From positions 1-14,017 of the forward strand of contig CAYXVB010000094.1 in assembly GCA_964467785.1 (NCBI GenBank): a DNA stretch of 14,017 nucleotides, given 5' to 3'. Position 1 is the stretch's first letter; every line of letters starts with the position of its first letter. Position numbers and translations under genes: made by a program. This DNA comes from CAYXVB01 sp964467785. Lineage in GTDB: Bacteria > Bdellovibrionota > UBA1018. Below the pieces are notes generated by a model that worked only from the letters and a program-made list of their open reading frames with translations, did no database searches and had not been told where the DNA came from. This document shows positions 6,276 through 13,747 of this stretch, piece after piece.

Positions 6276-7292
6276 GTGGCGCAGAAACCGGCATTAGGTA
6301 AAGGCTTGGCTTCATTGTTTCCGGGTGCGAGTGGTCCAGCGCCCGCGGCGCCTGGGCCCGCGCAGGCGAACAGTGGCGCCGTAATCGGTGGCGAATTGAT
6401 TACAGGCGGCACCGGCGCCGTGGCGGCGGGTCCCGCTGTCCCAGCGCAGCTGCAACAAGATGTCGTCAATAAAGATCGCATCCCAGGCATCAGCATGATC
6501 AGCCTGGACGATATTGTAGCAAACACGTACCAGCCGCGGCGTGATTTTGACGATGCCGCACTCGAAGAGTTGGCCCAATCCATTCGGGCCAATGGAATTA
6601 TTCAACCACTCGTGGTGCGTAAGCGAAATCAAGGCGGAGGGTGGGAGCTCATAGCTGGGGAGCGAAGATTTCGTGCAGCTCGCATGGCGGGTCTCAAATA
6701 CGTGCCTGCGGTAATTCGTAGGTCCACCGATAGAGAATCTCTTGAGCTTGCCCTCATCGAAAATATTCAACGTCAAGATCTTAACTGCATCGACGAGGCC
6801 CTTGCTTATCAGCAACTCGCTGAAGAGTTTGCACTGACCCAAGAAGAAGTCGCAACTCGGGTCGGTAAAGATCGAGCAACGATTGCCAACACGCTTCGTC
6901 TTCTTAAGCTTCCGGAAGCAATTATTGACGACCTTAAGCGTCAGATATTAAGCTTCGGTCACGGGAAGGCGCTTCTTGGAGTAGATGACACTGAGGCGCG
7001 ACTTCAAATTCGGGCTCAAGTGGTATCGCACCGCTTGAGCGTACGCGACACAGAAGGACTCGTTGAACAGTGGAAGCAGAAGCTTGCCGGCGAACTTCCC
7101 GAAGGAACGGAGCCAACCCCCCCCGCAAAGGCAACACCGGTCGCTGTGCGCTTAGCGAATTTATCGCAAGAACTCACTCGACACTGGTCTGCCAAAGTCG
7201 AGATCAAAGGCTCGGAGCGGCGGGGTAAAATTATTCTTCACTACGGAACGCGCCAAGAGCTTGAAAGACTCCTCGAGGCGATGAAGAATTAA
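6276..7292 (+). CDS. parB: Chromosome-partitioning protein ParB (Spo0J family CTPase)
   Basis: ParB loads onto parS as a CTP-dependent sliding clamp, spreads over flanking DNA and stimulates ParA ATPase. The protein has 338 residues, somewhat longer than the common 280-300. The N-terminal ParA-contact peptide ALGKGLASLF (6-15) is followed by a low-complexity Ala/Pro/Gly linker (about 17-60). The CTP-binding domain contains YQPRRDF (85-91), GIIQPLVVR (107-115), GERRFRA (128-134) and ENIQRQDLN (162-170). The parS-recognising helix-turn-helix lies around 187-210 (TQEEVATRVGKDRATIANTLRLL). The C-terminal dimerisation segment (about 285-338) ends in LERLLEAMKN. The start is GTG, with AGGGAG five bases upstream. 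The extra length is mostly the linker. It stands between parA and a bactofilin gene 3 bp downstream. Confidence 0.97.
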   Translation: MAQKPALGKGLASLFPGASGPAPAAPGPAQANSGAVIGGELITGGTGAVAAGPAVPAQLQQDVVNKDRIPGISMISLDDIVANTYQPRRDFDDAALEELAQSIRANGIIQPLVVRKRNQGGGWELIAGERRFRAARMAGLKYVPAVIRRSTDRESLELALIENIQRQDLNCIDEALAYQQLAEEFALTQEEVATRVGKDRATIANTLRLLKLPEAIIDDLKRQILSFGHGKALLGVDDTEARLQIRAQVVSHRLSVRDTEGLVEQWKQKLAGELPEGTEPTPPAKATPVAVRLANLSQELTRHWSAKVEIKGSERRGKIILHYGTRQELERLLEAMKN

Positions 7293-7295
7293 GAA

Positions 7296-7703
7296 ATGGC
7301 ACGCACTACCGACAATCTCAGTGTTCCAATGCATCAGGCTGCCGTAACCGGGGTCCTGGATCAAGGCTGTGAATTTGAAGGTAAGCTCTGCTTTCACGGC
7401 ACTGTTCGTATTGGCGGCATCTTTCGCGGCGAAATCTTCACCTCGGACACGCTGATCGTCGGGGAAGGCGCGCGAGTGAATGGTCAGATCGAAGCTGGCG
7501 TTGTGATCATAAGCGGTGAAGTGAGTGCAAACGTCAAAGCGCGTCACCGAGTTGAAATTCATCGGCCCGCAGTTTTTCGCGGAGAAATTCTCACTCCCAG
7601 TCTAAGTGTCGACGAAGGCGTCATCTTTGAGGGGCGCAGTAAGATGGTCCACGCTAACGAAGCCGGACCAGGCAAATCTTTTCTAACATCTCAAAAAAGC
7701 TAG
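7296..7703 (+). CDS. Bactofilin (DUF583 cytoskeletal protein)
   Basis: Bactofilins are small beta-helical proteins that polymerise into stable, nucleotide-free filaments and act as membrane-associated or polar scaffolds. The protein has 135 residues. From about residue 16 to 120 it shows the regular short strands and turning glycines of the family: LDQGCEFEGKLCFHGTVRIGGIFRGEI, then LIVGEGARVNGQIEAGVVIISGEVSANVKARHRVEI, then PSLSVDEGVIFEG. The termini are short, polar and probably disordered. The start is 3 bp after the parB stop, so translation is probably coupled and the gene belongs to the par operon. In Myxococcus xanthus the bactofilins BacNOP, with the adaptor PadC, scaffold ParA and ParB-parS near the poles; a similar job here is an inference from gene order. 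No padC-like gene is visible in the window. Confidence 0.92.
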   Translation: MARTTDNLSVPMHQAAVTGVLDQGCEFEGKLCFHGTVRIGGIFRGEIFTSDTLIVGEGARVNGQIEAGVVIISGEVSANVKARHRVEIHRPAVFRGEILTPSLSVDEGVIFEGRSKMVHANEAGPGKSFLTSQKS

Positions 7704-7704
7704 C

Positions 7705-7746
7705 TTGACCGGTCGCGCGCGAGCGTGTTAGCCACCATGCTAATTT
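7705..7746 (+). promoter_or_regulatory. Possible promoter region of the atp operon
   Basis: The 67-bp gap between the bactofilin gene and atpF' holds TTGACC (7705-7710; five of six -35 matches), with TTAGCC 17 bp later (7728-7733). A small inverted repeat, TTAGC/GCTAA (7728-7732 and 7739-7743), overlaps the latter. The -10 match is poor, so the call is tentative. No terminator separates the par and atp genes, and read-through is possible. Confidence 0.3.
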
Positions 7747-7770
7747 CCAAATAAACTTGGAGTCGGCACA

Positions 7771-8214
7771 GTGAGCGAGATTCTCGAGCAGCTCGAATTG
7801 AACCAGAGCTTTTTCTATCAACTCATCGTATTCGCGGTCCTATTCTTTTTCCTTAGCCGCTTATACTTTGCCCCATTCATGAAGCTCTTCGAGGTTCGTC
7901 ATAAAAAGACGGTCGAAGATCGCGAAGCGGCAGAGCGGCTAATGCAACAGGCGCAAGACCTGTTTAGCGAATATAGTCGCCGCATGAGCGAAGAGCGTGC
8001 GTCTGCCCGCAAGGAGTACGAGCAGGCTATCAGCAGTGCGCAAAAGGAAGAAACTGAGATGCTAAATCGCGCACGCGATGAGGCAAAAAAAATTACCCAG
8101 GACGCGATCGAATCCGTTAGCCGCCAGCGCCAAGCGCTGCGGTCGCAGCTCGAAGCCGACATTGAAGGCTTGGCGAAGACGGTCTCCGAAGGCCTCCTTT
8201 CGAGGAAAGTCTGA
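7771..8214 (+). CDS. atpF': F1Fo ATP synthase subunit b' (first of two b-type stator subunits)
   Basis: The b-type subunits form the peripheral stalk that holds the F1 head still against the rotating c-ring. The protein has 147 residues. One membrane segment lies at about residues 14-33 (FFYQLIVFAVLFFFLSRLYF), followed by PFMKLFEVRHKKTVEDREAAERL and a long, highly charged helical region to the end, as expected for b subunits. The start is GTG, with GGAG eight bases upstream (7759-7762). Its stop overlaps the next start (TGATG at 8212-8216). Which of the two b-type genes is formally b and which is b' is a convention; I call the upstream one b' by analogy with other operons that have the pair. 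Confidence 0.88.
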   Translation: MSEILEQLELNQSFFYQLIVFAVLFFFLSRLYFAPFMKLFEVRHKKTVEDREAAERLMQQAQDLFSEYSRRMSEERASARKEYEQAISSAQKEETEMLNRARDEAKKITQDAIESVSRQRQALRSQLEADIEGLAKTVSEGLLSRKV

Positions 8215-8708
8215 TGCATCACGAGCAGAGCCTTTTCCAGACCTTGGGCGTTCCGGCCCTTAATTTACTTATTCTCATCGCGATTTTGGCCACCAAGCTG
8301 CGCGGCCCGATCAAAAATTTCGTACATAATCGTCATCTCGGAGTCCGGGATGAGGTGAAGCGTGTTCGAGATATGTTGCGCGATGCCCAGACCAAGTACG
8401 ATGATTTTACGTCTAAGCTGCGTGCATTCGAGGCAGAGGCGATGTCTATCCGCCAGCAGATGCAGCAGGACGGACAGTCTGCAAAGCAGCGAATCTTGAC
8501 AGAAGCGCAGCGGTTGTCGGGGTCAATTGTGAGTGATGCCCGTCTCGCCGCGCAGAATCTATATGCCGACCTCCGTGGGCAGCTCACGGCGGAGCTTGGC
8601 AACCGTATCGTTGACCGCGCAGAGACACTCTTGAAGGACCGGCTGACCGGCGAGGATCGCGCCCGACTTCAGGCGGAGTTTTCCACGCAGGTGGAGGGAG
8701 TGAAATGA
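8214..8708 (+). CDS. atpF: F1Fo ATP synthase subunit b
   Basis: This is the second stator subunit, with 164 residues. A membrane segment lies at about residues 10-26 (TLGVPALNLLILIAILA), followed by GPIKNFVHNRHLGVRDEVKR and a long charged helix suited to a right-handed coiled coil with b'. It is co-translated: its start overlaps the atpF' stop by one base, and its stop overlaps the atpH start (ATGA at 8705-8708). The sequence is clearly different from the upstream b', so the pair is a diverged heterodimer rather than a recent duplication. Confidence 0.88.
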   Translation: MHHEQSLFQTLGVPALNLLILIAILATKLRGPIKNFVHNRHLGVRDEVKRVRDMLRDAQTKYDDFTSKLRAFEAEAMSIRQQMQQDGQSAKQRILTEAQRLSGSIVSDARLAAQNLYADLRGQLTAELGNRIVDRAETLLKDRLTGEDRARLQAEFSTQVEGVK

Positions 8709-9271
8709 GCGTCGCCACCGCATACGCAAAGGCGCTTTACGAGGCCGCGATCGAGGAAAAGGCTACTGCCCAAGTCCTGGATCAGATCGATAAAGAGCTC
8801 GAAGTCGTCGTGGACGCAATTGCTTCCTCAAAAGAGATGAAGGCCGCGCTCTTTGGTTCAATTACAAACGCGAAGGAAAAGTCCGCCATCCTCGGCGAGC
8901 TCGCAAAAAAGGCGGGTTCAGGCGATTTGGTCATTCGCTTTTTGAATCTTCTCGCCTCTAAGAGCCGCGTTGTGATGATTGAGCGTATTCATCGGGAGTT
9001 CGTGAATGTTCGGCTTCTCGCCGAAGGCGGGATTCCTGGTGTTGTGGTTGCAGCGCAGCGGATGTCCGACGGAGATGTCGCTTCGCTCGCTCAGGCTTTC
9101 ACCAAGAAGCTCGGCAAGAAAGTAAAATTCCGCGTAAGCACTGACCCGAGTCTCTTGGCGGGGGTAAGGGTCACGGTAGCGGGCGTAACGTACGACGGTA
9201 CGTTGAAGGCCCAGCTCGAGCAGTTGCGCGAACGTTTTGTAGTCGGCTCGTCCATTGGCGTGTCGCACTGA
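8705..9271 (+). CDS. atpH: F1Fo ATP synthase subunit delta
   Basis: The delta subunit caps the F1 alpha3beta3 head and links it to the b/b' stalk. The protein has 188 residues, slightly longer than the common 175-180. The N-terminal six-helix domain begins SVATAYAKALYEAAIEE, and FLNLLASKSRVVMIERIHREF is the conserved mid-region of OSCP/delta proteins. The C-terminal part (LLAGVRVTVAGVTYDGTLKAQLEQLRE) carries the conserved glycine-containing signature. It overlaps atpF by four bases and is 33 bp from atpA. Confidence 0.95.
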   Translation: MSVATAYAKALYEAAIEEKATAQVLDQIDKELEVVVDAIASSKEMKAALFGSITNAKEKSAILGELAKKAGSGDLVIRFLNLLASKSRVVMIERIHREFVNVRLLAEGGIPGVVVAAQRMSDGDVASLAQAFTKKLGKKVKFRVSTDPSLLAGVRVTVAGVTYDGTLKAQLEQLRERFVVGSSIGVSH

Positions 9272-9304
9272 GAAAAGTGTAACGGAATAGGTAACGAGGA
9301 AAGT

Positions 9305-10813
9305 ATGCAGATTCGTCCAGAAGAAATTACGCAGATTCTCAAGTCCCAGCTCTCGAGCTATGAGAAAAAACTCGACGTGTCCGAGACTGGCACCGTGGTC
9401 ACCGTGGGTGACGGCGTTGCCAAGATTTATGGACTCGAAAAGGCAATGGCCGGTGAGCTGGTCGACTTCGGCGGCGGCGTATCTGGTATGGTGTTGAACC
9501 TTGAAGAGGACAGCGTTGGCGCCGTTATTCTGGGCGACGATACTCTCGTTAAGGAAGGCGCAACCGTCAAGCGCACCAACAAGATTGTCCAGGTTCCGGT
9601 GGGCGAAGAGTTGTTGGGCCGAGTTGTCAATGCGCTCGGTATGCCGATCGACGGAAAGGGTGCCATTACTTCGAAGAATTTCCGCCGCGTCGAACTTAAG
9701 GCTCCAGGCATCGTCGCTCGTCAGTCGGTTAAAGAACCGCTTCAGACCGGCATCAAAGCTATCGACGCGATGATTCCTATCGGCCGTGGTCAGCGCGAGC
9801 TCATTATCGGCGACCGCCAGACGGGTAAGACCGCGGTTGCGCTCGACACCATTATCAATCAGAAGGGTAAGGGTGTTTACTGCATCTACGTGGCTATCGG
9901 TCAGAAGCAGTCTACGGTAGCGCAGGTTGTTGAAAAGCTTCGTTCGCACGGTGCGCTTGAGCACACGATCGTTGTTGCTGCCACGGCGTCAGAACAGGCT
10001 CCGTTGCAGTTCCTCGCTGCCTACGCCGGCGTGACGATGGGCGAGTATTTCCGTGATAGCGGCAAGCACGCCCTCATCGTGTACGACGATTTGACGAAGC
10101 AGGCCCAAGCCTACCGTCAGTTGTCACTTCTGCTCCGCCGTCCTCCGGGTCGCGAAGCTTATCCTGGCGACGTGTTTTATCTGCATTCTCGCCTTCTTGA
10201 GCGCGCCGCTAAGTTGTCTGATAGGCTGGGTGGTGGTTCGCTGACTGCGCTTCCGATCATCGAGACGCAGGCGGGAGACGTGTCGGCTTATATTCCGACC
10301 AACGTCATTTCGATCACCGACGGACAAATCTTCCTTGAAACCGATCTGTTTTATTCCGGCGTTCGCCCGGCAGTGAACGTTGGTATCTCGGTGTCCCGCG
10401 TCGGCGGCTCCGCTCAGATCGGCGCAATGCGCAAGATTTCAGGCACTCTTCGTCTCGATCTGGCTCAGTATCGCGAAAAGGCGGCCTTCGCGCAGTTCGG
10501 TTCGGACCTCGATGCCGCCACGCAGAAGCAGCTGGCTCGTGGTCAGCGTTTGACGGAGATCTTGAAGCAGGACCAATATGTGCCCATGCCGGTCGAGCAG
10601 CAGGTGCTGGTGATTTATGCTGGTACCAATGGCTTCCTTGACGCGTATCCCGTGAATAAGCTCAAAGCCTATGAAAAGGGCTTGATTGAGTTTATGAGCA
10701 GCAAGCATCCACAAGCGCTCAAGGACATCGTGGCCAAGGGTAAGATCGATGACGCTCTTAAGGCGACAATCGACGGCGCACTTAAGGAATACGGTTCGAT
10801 TTTCCAGGCCTAA
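9305..10813 (+). CDS. atpA: F1 ATP synthase subunit alpha
   Basis: Alpha forms the non-catalytic nucleotide sites of the alpha3beta3 head. The protein has 502 residues, the standard length. The N-terminal beta-barrel begins around residue 27 (ETGTVVTVGDGVAKIYGL). The P-loop GDRQTGKT is at 169-176. VAIGQKQSTVAQ and the arginine-containing ISVSRVGGSAQ loop, which reaches into the catalytic site of beta, are both present. PGREAYPGDVFYLHSRLLERAAKL is the alpha/beta family signature. The ATG at 9305 follows GAGGA (9296-9300) at four bases. No key residue appears changed. Confidence 0.98.
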   Translation: MQIRPEEITQILKSQLSSYEKKLDVSETGTVVTVGDGVAKIYGLEKAMAGELVDFGGGVSGMVLNLEEDSVGAVILGDDTLVKEGATVKRTNKIVQVPVGEELLGRVVNALGMPIDGKGAITSKNFRRVELKAPGIVARQSVKEPLQTGIKAIDAMIPIGRGQRELIIGDRQTGKTAVALDTIINQKGKGVYCIYVAIGQKQSTVAQVVEKLRSHGALEHTIVVAATASEQAPLQFLAAYAGVTMGEYFRDSGKHALIVYDDLTKQAQAYRQLSLLLRRPPGREAYPGDVFYLHSRLLERAAKLSDRLGGGSLTALPIIETQAGDVSAYIPTNVISITDGQIFLETDLFYSGVRPAVNVGISVSRVGGSAQIGAMRKISGTLRLDLAQYREKAAFAQFGSDLDAATQKQLARGQRLTEILKQDQYVPMPVEQQVLVIYAGTNGFLDAYPVNKLKAYEKGLIEFMSSKHPQALKDIVAKGKIDDALKATIDGALKEYGSIFQA

Positions 10814-10839
10814 ACCCAGGAATTGAATAAGGGCGTCAC

Positions 10840-11739
10840 ATGCCAAGCATCAAGGACCTAAAAAAGCGAATCGGGTCTACAAAGAATACGCAGCAGACTA
10901 CCCGCGCCATGAAAATGGTCTCGGCAGCCAAGCTGCGTCGCTCTCAAGACGCGATTATGAGCCAAAGGCCATATGCCAGACGGGTCGGCGATCTGATACG
11001 CCTCGTGGCCGGCATGACGAAGAAGTCGGAGTCCAATCCCCTGATCGTTGGTCGTGAGCTCGCAGAGGGCGAAAAGAAGAAGCTTCTGCTTGTACTCGTG
11101 ACTTCTGACCGCGGTCTATGCGGTGGCTTCAATTCAAACATCATTAAGACTGCCCAGCGGTGGTTACGTGATAACGAGTCCAATTTTGGTGAAGTGAAGC
11201 TGGGTTTCGTCGGAAGAAAAGGATTCGATTTCTTCAAAACGCGCCGCACCAATAATGGCCCGTATTTCTCCGAAGTTGGTGGAAAGGTGACTTTCCAAAA
11301 AGCACAGAAACTTGCTTCGCAAGTTATGGAGCTTTATAACTCGGGAACGGTGGACGAAGTTCAATTCGTTTACAACGAATTCAAGAATGCAATCAGCCAG
11401 AAGGTGATCGTTGAAACCTATCTCCCACTGAGCGGCATGAGGGGTGGAGCCGACAGTCAGGCCCAGGCTGATGGACCGATTTATTTCGTGAAGCCGAGCG
11501 CAGAAGTAGTGCTTGAGCAATTGCTTGCCAAGAATTTCGCGATGCAAGCGTTCCGCATCCTGCTTGAATCGCAGGCTGGTGAGCACGGTGCCCGTATGTC
11601 GGCGATGGAAAATGCCACCAAGAACGCGGGCGAAATGATCCGCAAACTTACCCTTCAGTACAATAAACAGCGCCAGGCAAACATCACCAAGGAGCTACTC
11701 GAGATCATCTCGGGCAGCGAGTCGCAAAAAGGCGCGTAA
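10840..11739 (+). CDS. atpG: F1 ATP synthase subunit gamma
   Basis: Gamma is the central shaft that turns inside the alpha3beta3 head. The protein has 299 residues, near the usual 285-295. The N-terminal coil is SIKDLKKRIGSTKNTQQTTRAMKMVSAAKLRRSQ (written as two adjoining stretches in the protein, residues 3-36). The Rossmann-like middle domain contains VTSDRGLCGGFNSNI. The C-terminal coil contains MSAMENATKNAGEMI and the conserved RQANITKELLEIISG. The ATG at 10840 has AAGGG six bases upstream. It lies 26 bp after atpA and 36 bp before atpD. Confidence 0.97.
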   Translation: MPSIKDLKKRIGSTKNTQQTTRAMKMVSAAKLRRSQDAIMSQRPYARRVGDLIRLVAGMTKKSESNPLIVGRELAEGEKKKLLLVLVTSDRGLCGGFNSNIIKTAQRWLRDNESNFGEVKLGFVGRKGFDFFKTRRTNNGPYFSEVGGKVTFQKAQKLASQVMELYNSGTVDEVQFVYNEFKNAISQKVIVETYLPLSGMRGGADSQAQADGPIYFVKPSAEVVLEQLLAKNFAMQAFRILLESQAGEHGARMSAMENATKNAGEMIRKLTLQYNKQRQANITKELLEIISGSESQKGA

Positions 11740-11775
11740 GAGTTTACAGCGATTATCTTAAGGAGAGTGGAATTT

Positions 11776-13200
11776 ATGTCAGCAAGCGCTCAATCCAAGA
11801 ACATCGGCCGGATCAAGCAGGTCATCGGCGCCGTCGTGGACGTCGAATTCGAGTCGGGCCACATTCCCGCGATCTTTCACGCGGTCAAGGTGACCAACGT
11901 CGCCATCAACGAACAGGAATGGAATCTGGTTCTCGAAGTGGCTCAGCACCTCGGTGAGAACACCGTTCGCTGTATTGCCATGGATAGCACCGAGGGTTTG
12001 ACCCGCGGCCTTCCGGCTCTCGATACCGGTGACCAGATCATGGCTCCAGTCGGCCGCGAGACGCTTGGTCGAATCATGAATGTCGTAGGCGAGCCAGTTG
12101 ATGAAGCTGGTCCGGTCAACGCGAAGAAGTCTTATCCCATTCACCGTGCTGCTCCGGCGTTCAAGGATCAGTCCACCACGGTGCAGCCGTTTTATACCGG
12201 AATTAAGGTTGTCGACCTTCTCGCTCCTTATGCCCGTGGCGGTAAGATCGGGCTCTTCGGTGGTGCGGGCGTCGGCAAAACTGTTTTGATTCAGGAGCTG
12301 ATCAATAACATCGCGACTCAGCACGGTGGTTTCTCGGTGTTTGCCGGTGTCGGCGAGCGTACCCGTGAAGGTAATGACCTCTGGCACGAAATGAAGGAGG
12401 CCGGCGTTCTCGAGAAGACCGCGCTGGTATACGGTCAGATGAATGAGCCGCCGGGAGCCCGCGCTCGAGTCGCTCTGACCGCACTTGCTGTTGCCGAGTA
12501 TTTCCGCGACGAAGAGAATCAGGACGTGCTTCTGTTCATCGACAACATTTTCCGCTTCACGCAGGCGGGTTCGGAAGTGTCCGCGCTTCTTGGCCGTATT
12601 CCGTCCGCGGTCGGTTATCAGCCGAACCTCGCTACGGAAATGGGTGAGCTTCAGGAGCGCATCACGTCTACCAATAAGGGTTCGATCACGTCGATTCAGG
12701 CGATTTACGTTCCTGCCGACGACTATACTGACCCAGCCCCTGCGACCACATTTACTCACCTCGACGCAACGACCAACCTTTCGCGTCAAATTGCGGAACT
12801 CGGCATTTATCCAGCCGTGGATCCGTTGGCTTCGACGTCGCGTGTTCTCGACCCCTACATTGTGGGTCAAGAGCATTACGCGGTTGCTCGCCGTGTTCAG
12901 CAGATCCTTCAGCAGTACAAGGATCTTCAGGACATTATCGCGATTCTTGGGATGGATGAATTGTCTGAAGACCAGAAGCTTGTGGTGGCGCGTGCTCGTA
13001 AGATTCAGCGCTTCCTGTCGCAACCGTTCTTCGTTGCTGAACAGTTCACCGGCCTGAAGGGTAAGTTCGTGAAGATTGAAGACACGATCCGCGCCTTCAA
13101 GGAAATCTGTGACGGCAAGCACGACGATCTTCCTGAGCAGGCCTTTTATCTGGTCGGTACGATCGAAGACGCGATCGAAAAAGCGAAAGCCCTGAGCTAA
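11776..13200 (+). CDS. atpD: F1 ATP synthase subunit beta (catalytic)
   Basis: Beta carries the catalytic sites that make ATP from ADP and phosphate. From the ATG at 11776 the protein has 474 residues. The P-loop GGAGVGKT is at 162-169. VGERTREGNDL carries the catalytic glutamate of the GER loop. Walker B is VLLFIDNIFRF, followed by GSEVSALLGRIPSAVGYQPNLA. The C-terminal DELSEDQK is a form of the DELSEED lever that contacts gamma. AAGGAG (11760-11765) sits 10 bases before the ATG. An in-frame GTG at 11767 would start right against that ribosome binding site, so it is not used. Codon choice is strongly biased: TTA, CTA and TCA appear to be absent after the second codon, which leaves a very long but meaningless open frame on the opposite strand. 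Confidence 0.98.
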   Translation: MSASAQSKNIGRIKQVIGAVVDVEFESGHIPAIFHAVKVTNVAINEQEWNLVLEVAQHLGENTVRCIAMDSTEGLTRGLPALDTGDQIMAPVGRETLGRIMNVVGEPVDEAGPVNAKKSYPIHRAAPAFKDQSTTVQPFYTGIKVVDLLAPYARGGKIGLFGGAGVGKTVLIQELINNIATQHGGFSVFAGVGERTREGNDLWHEMKEAGVLEKTALVYGQMNEPPGARARVALTALAVAEYFRDEENQDVLLFIDNIFRFTQAGSEVSALLGRIPSAVGYQPNLATEMGELQERITSTNKGSITSIQAIYVPADDYTDPAPATTFTHLDATTNLSRQIAELGIYPAVDPLASTSRVLDPYIVGQEHYAVARRVQQILQQYKDLQDIIAILGMDELSEDQKLVVARARKIQRFLSQPFFVAEQFTGLKGKFVKIEDTIRAFKEICDGKHDDLPEQAFYLVGTIEDAIEKAKALS

Positions 13201-13213
13201 TCGGGGAGGTTTT

Positions 13214-13639
13214 GTGAGCACCTCATTGAAACTGAGTATTCTGTCGCCCGAGCGCAGGCTTATCCAGGGCGCCGAGGTGAGTGAACTCACCTTGACGACA
13301 AGCGAAGGACAGATCCAAGTCCTTCCTGGTCACGGCGCCATGGTTGGGACTCTGTCGACCGGACCGTTCCGCTATGTTGATAATGCCGGAACTTCGGAAG
13401 TGGGTGTTATTTCGACCGGCTTCTTTGAGGTTGCGGAAGACAACGTCACTGTTTTGGCGGAGACGCTGGAGCTGAAGGGCGAAATTGATGTGACCCGGGC
13501 TCAACGCGCGCAGAAAAATGCCGAAGAGGCATTGAAGGATGCGGCGTTGGACGAGCATCAGTTTGGTAAGTATCAGCTGAAGCTCCAGCGCGCTCTGATC
13601 CGTCAACAGATTGCAGGTAAAGACCACGGCGATCTCTGA
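13214..13639 (+). CDS. atpC: F1Fo ATP synthase subunit epsilon
   Basis: Epsilon binds gamma and the c-ring, couples rotation to catalysis and can inhibit ATP hydrolysis through its C-terminal helices. The protein has 141 residues. The N-terminal beta-sandwich reads LKLSILSPERRLIQGAEVSE and contains the conserved EGQIQVLPGHGAMVGTL. A C-terminal alpha-helical hairpin (about residues 92-134, rich in Ala, Lys and Glu) follows. The start is GTG with a strong GGGGAGG four bases upstream. It lies 13 bp after atpD and is the last gene of the operon. No clear terminator follows. Confidence 0.95.
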   Translation: MSTSLKLSILSPERRLIQGAEVSELTLTTSEGQIQVLPGHGAMVGTLSTGPFRYVDNAGTSEVGVISTGFFEVAEDNVTVLAETLELKGEIDVTRAQRAQKNAEEALKDAALDEHQFGKYQLKLQRALIRQQIAGKDHGDL

Positions 13640-13655
13640 TGGTACTGGTGAGCGG

Positions 13656-13684
13656 TTGCAGTTCAGTGGGTTTCGGGTTATTCT
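13656..13684 (+). promoter_or_regulatory. Possible promoter after atpC
   Basis: TTGCAG (13656-13661) and TATTCT (13679-13684) are spaced by 17 bp. They would start transcription near 13691, about 60 bp before the next open frame. The match is three and four of six respectively, so it is weak. Confidence 0.25.
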
Positions 13685-13747
13685 GAAATCACGCTGAGAG
13701 CCGATCATCAGGATGGCGGTCGGATTACGGGTAGTACAAGGCTTATT

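Noticed and set aside
6312..6842. A 176-codon open frame antisense to parB
   Set aside because: It overlaps the conserved ParB CTP-binding domain and has no support of its own.
8918..9964. A 348-codon open frame antisense to atpH and atpA
   Set aside because: Shadow of two well-supported genes; no start context or recognisable motif.
11767..11775. GTG at 11767 as start of atpD
   Set aside because: It overlaps the end of the AAGGAGAG ribosome binding site. The ATG at 11776 has correct spacing.
12485..13057. A 190-codon open frame overlapping atpD on the same strand
   Set aside because: Out-of-frame reading of atpD, Arg/Ser-rich with no motif.
11779..13290. A 503-codon open frame antisense to atpD
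   Set aside because: It is in codon register with atpD and exists because atpD avoids TTA, CTA and TCA. atpD has all conserved ATP synthase motifs, and the antisense product resembles nothing I know.
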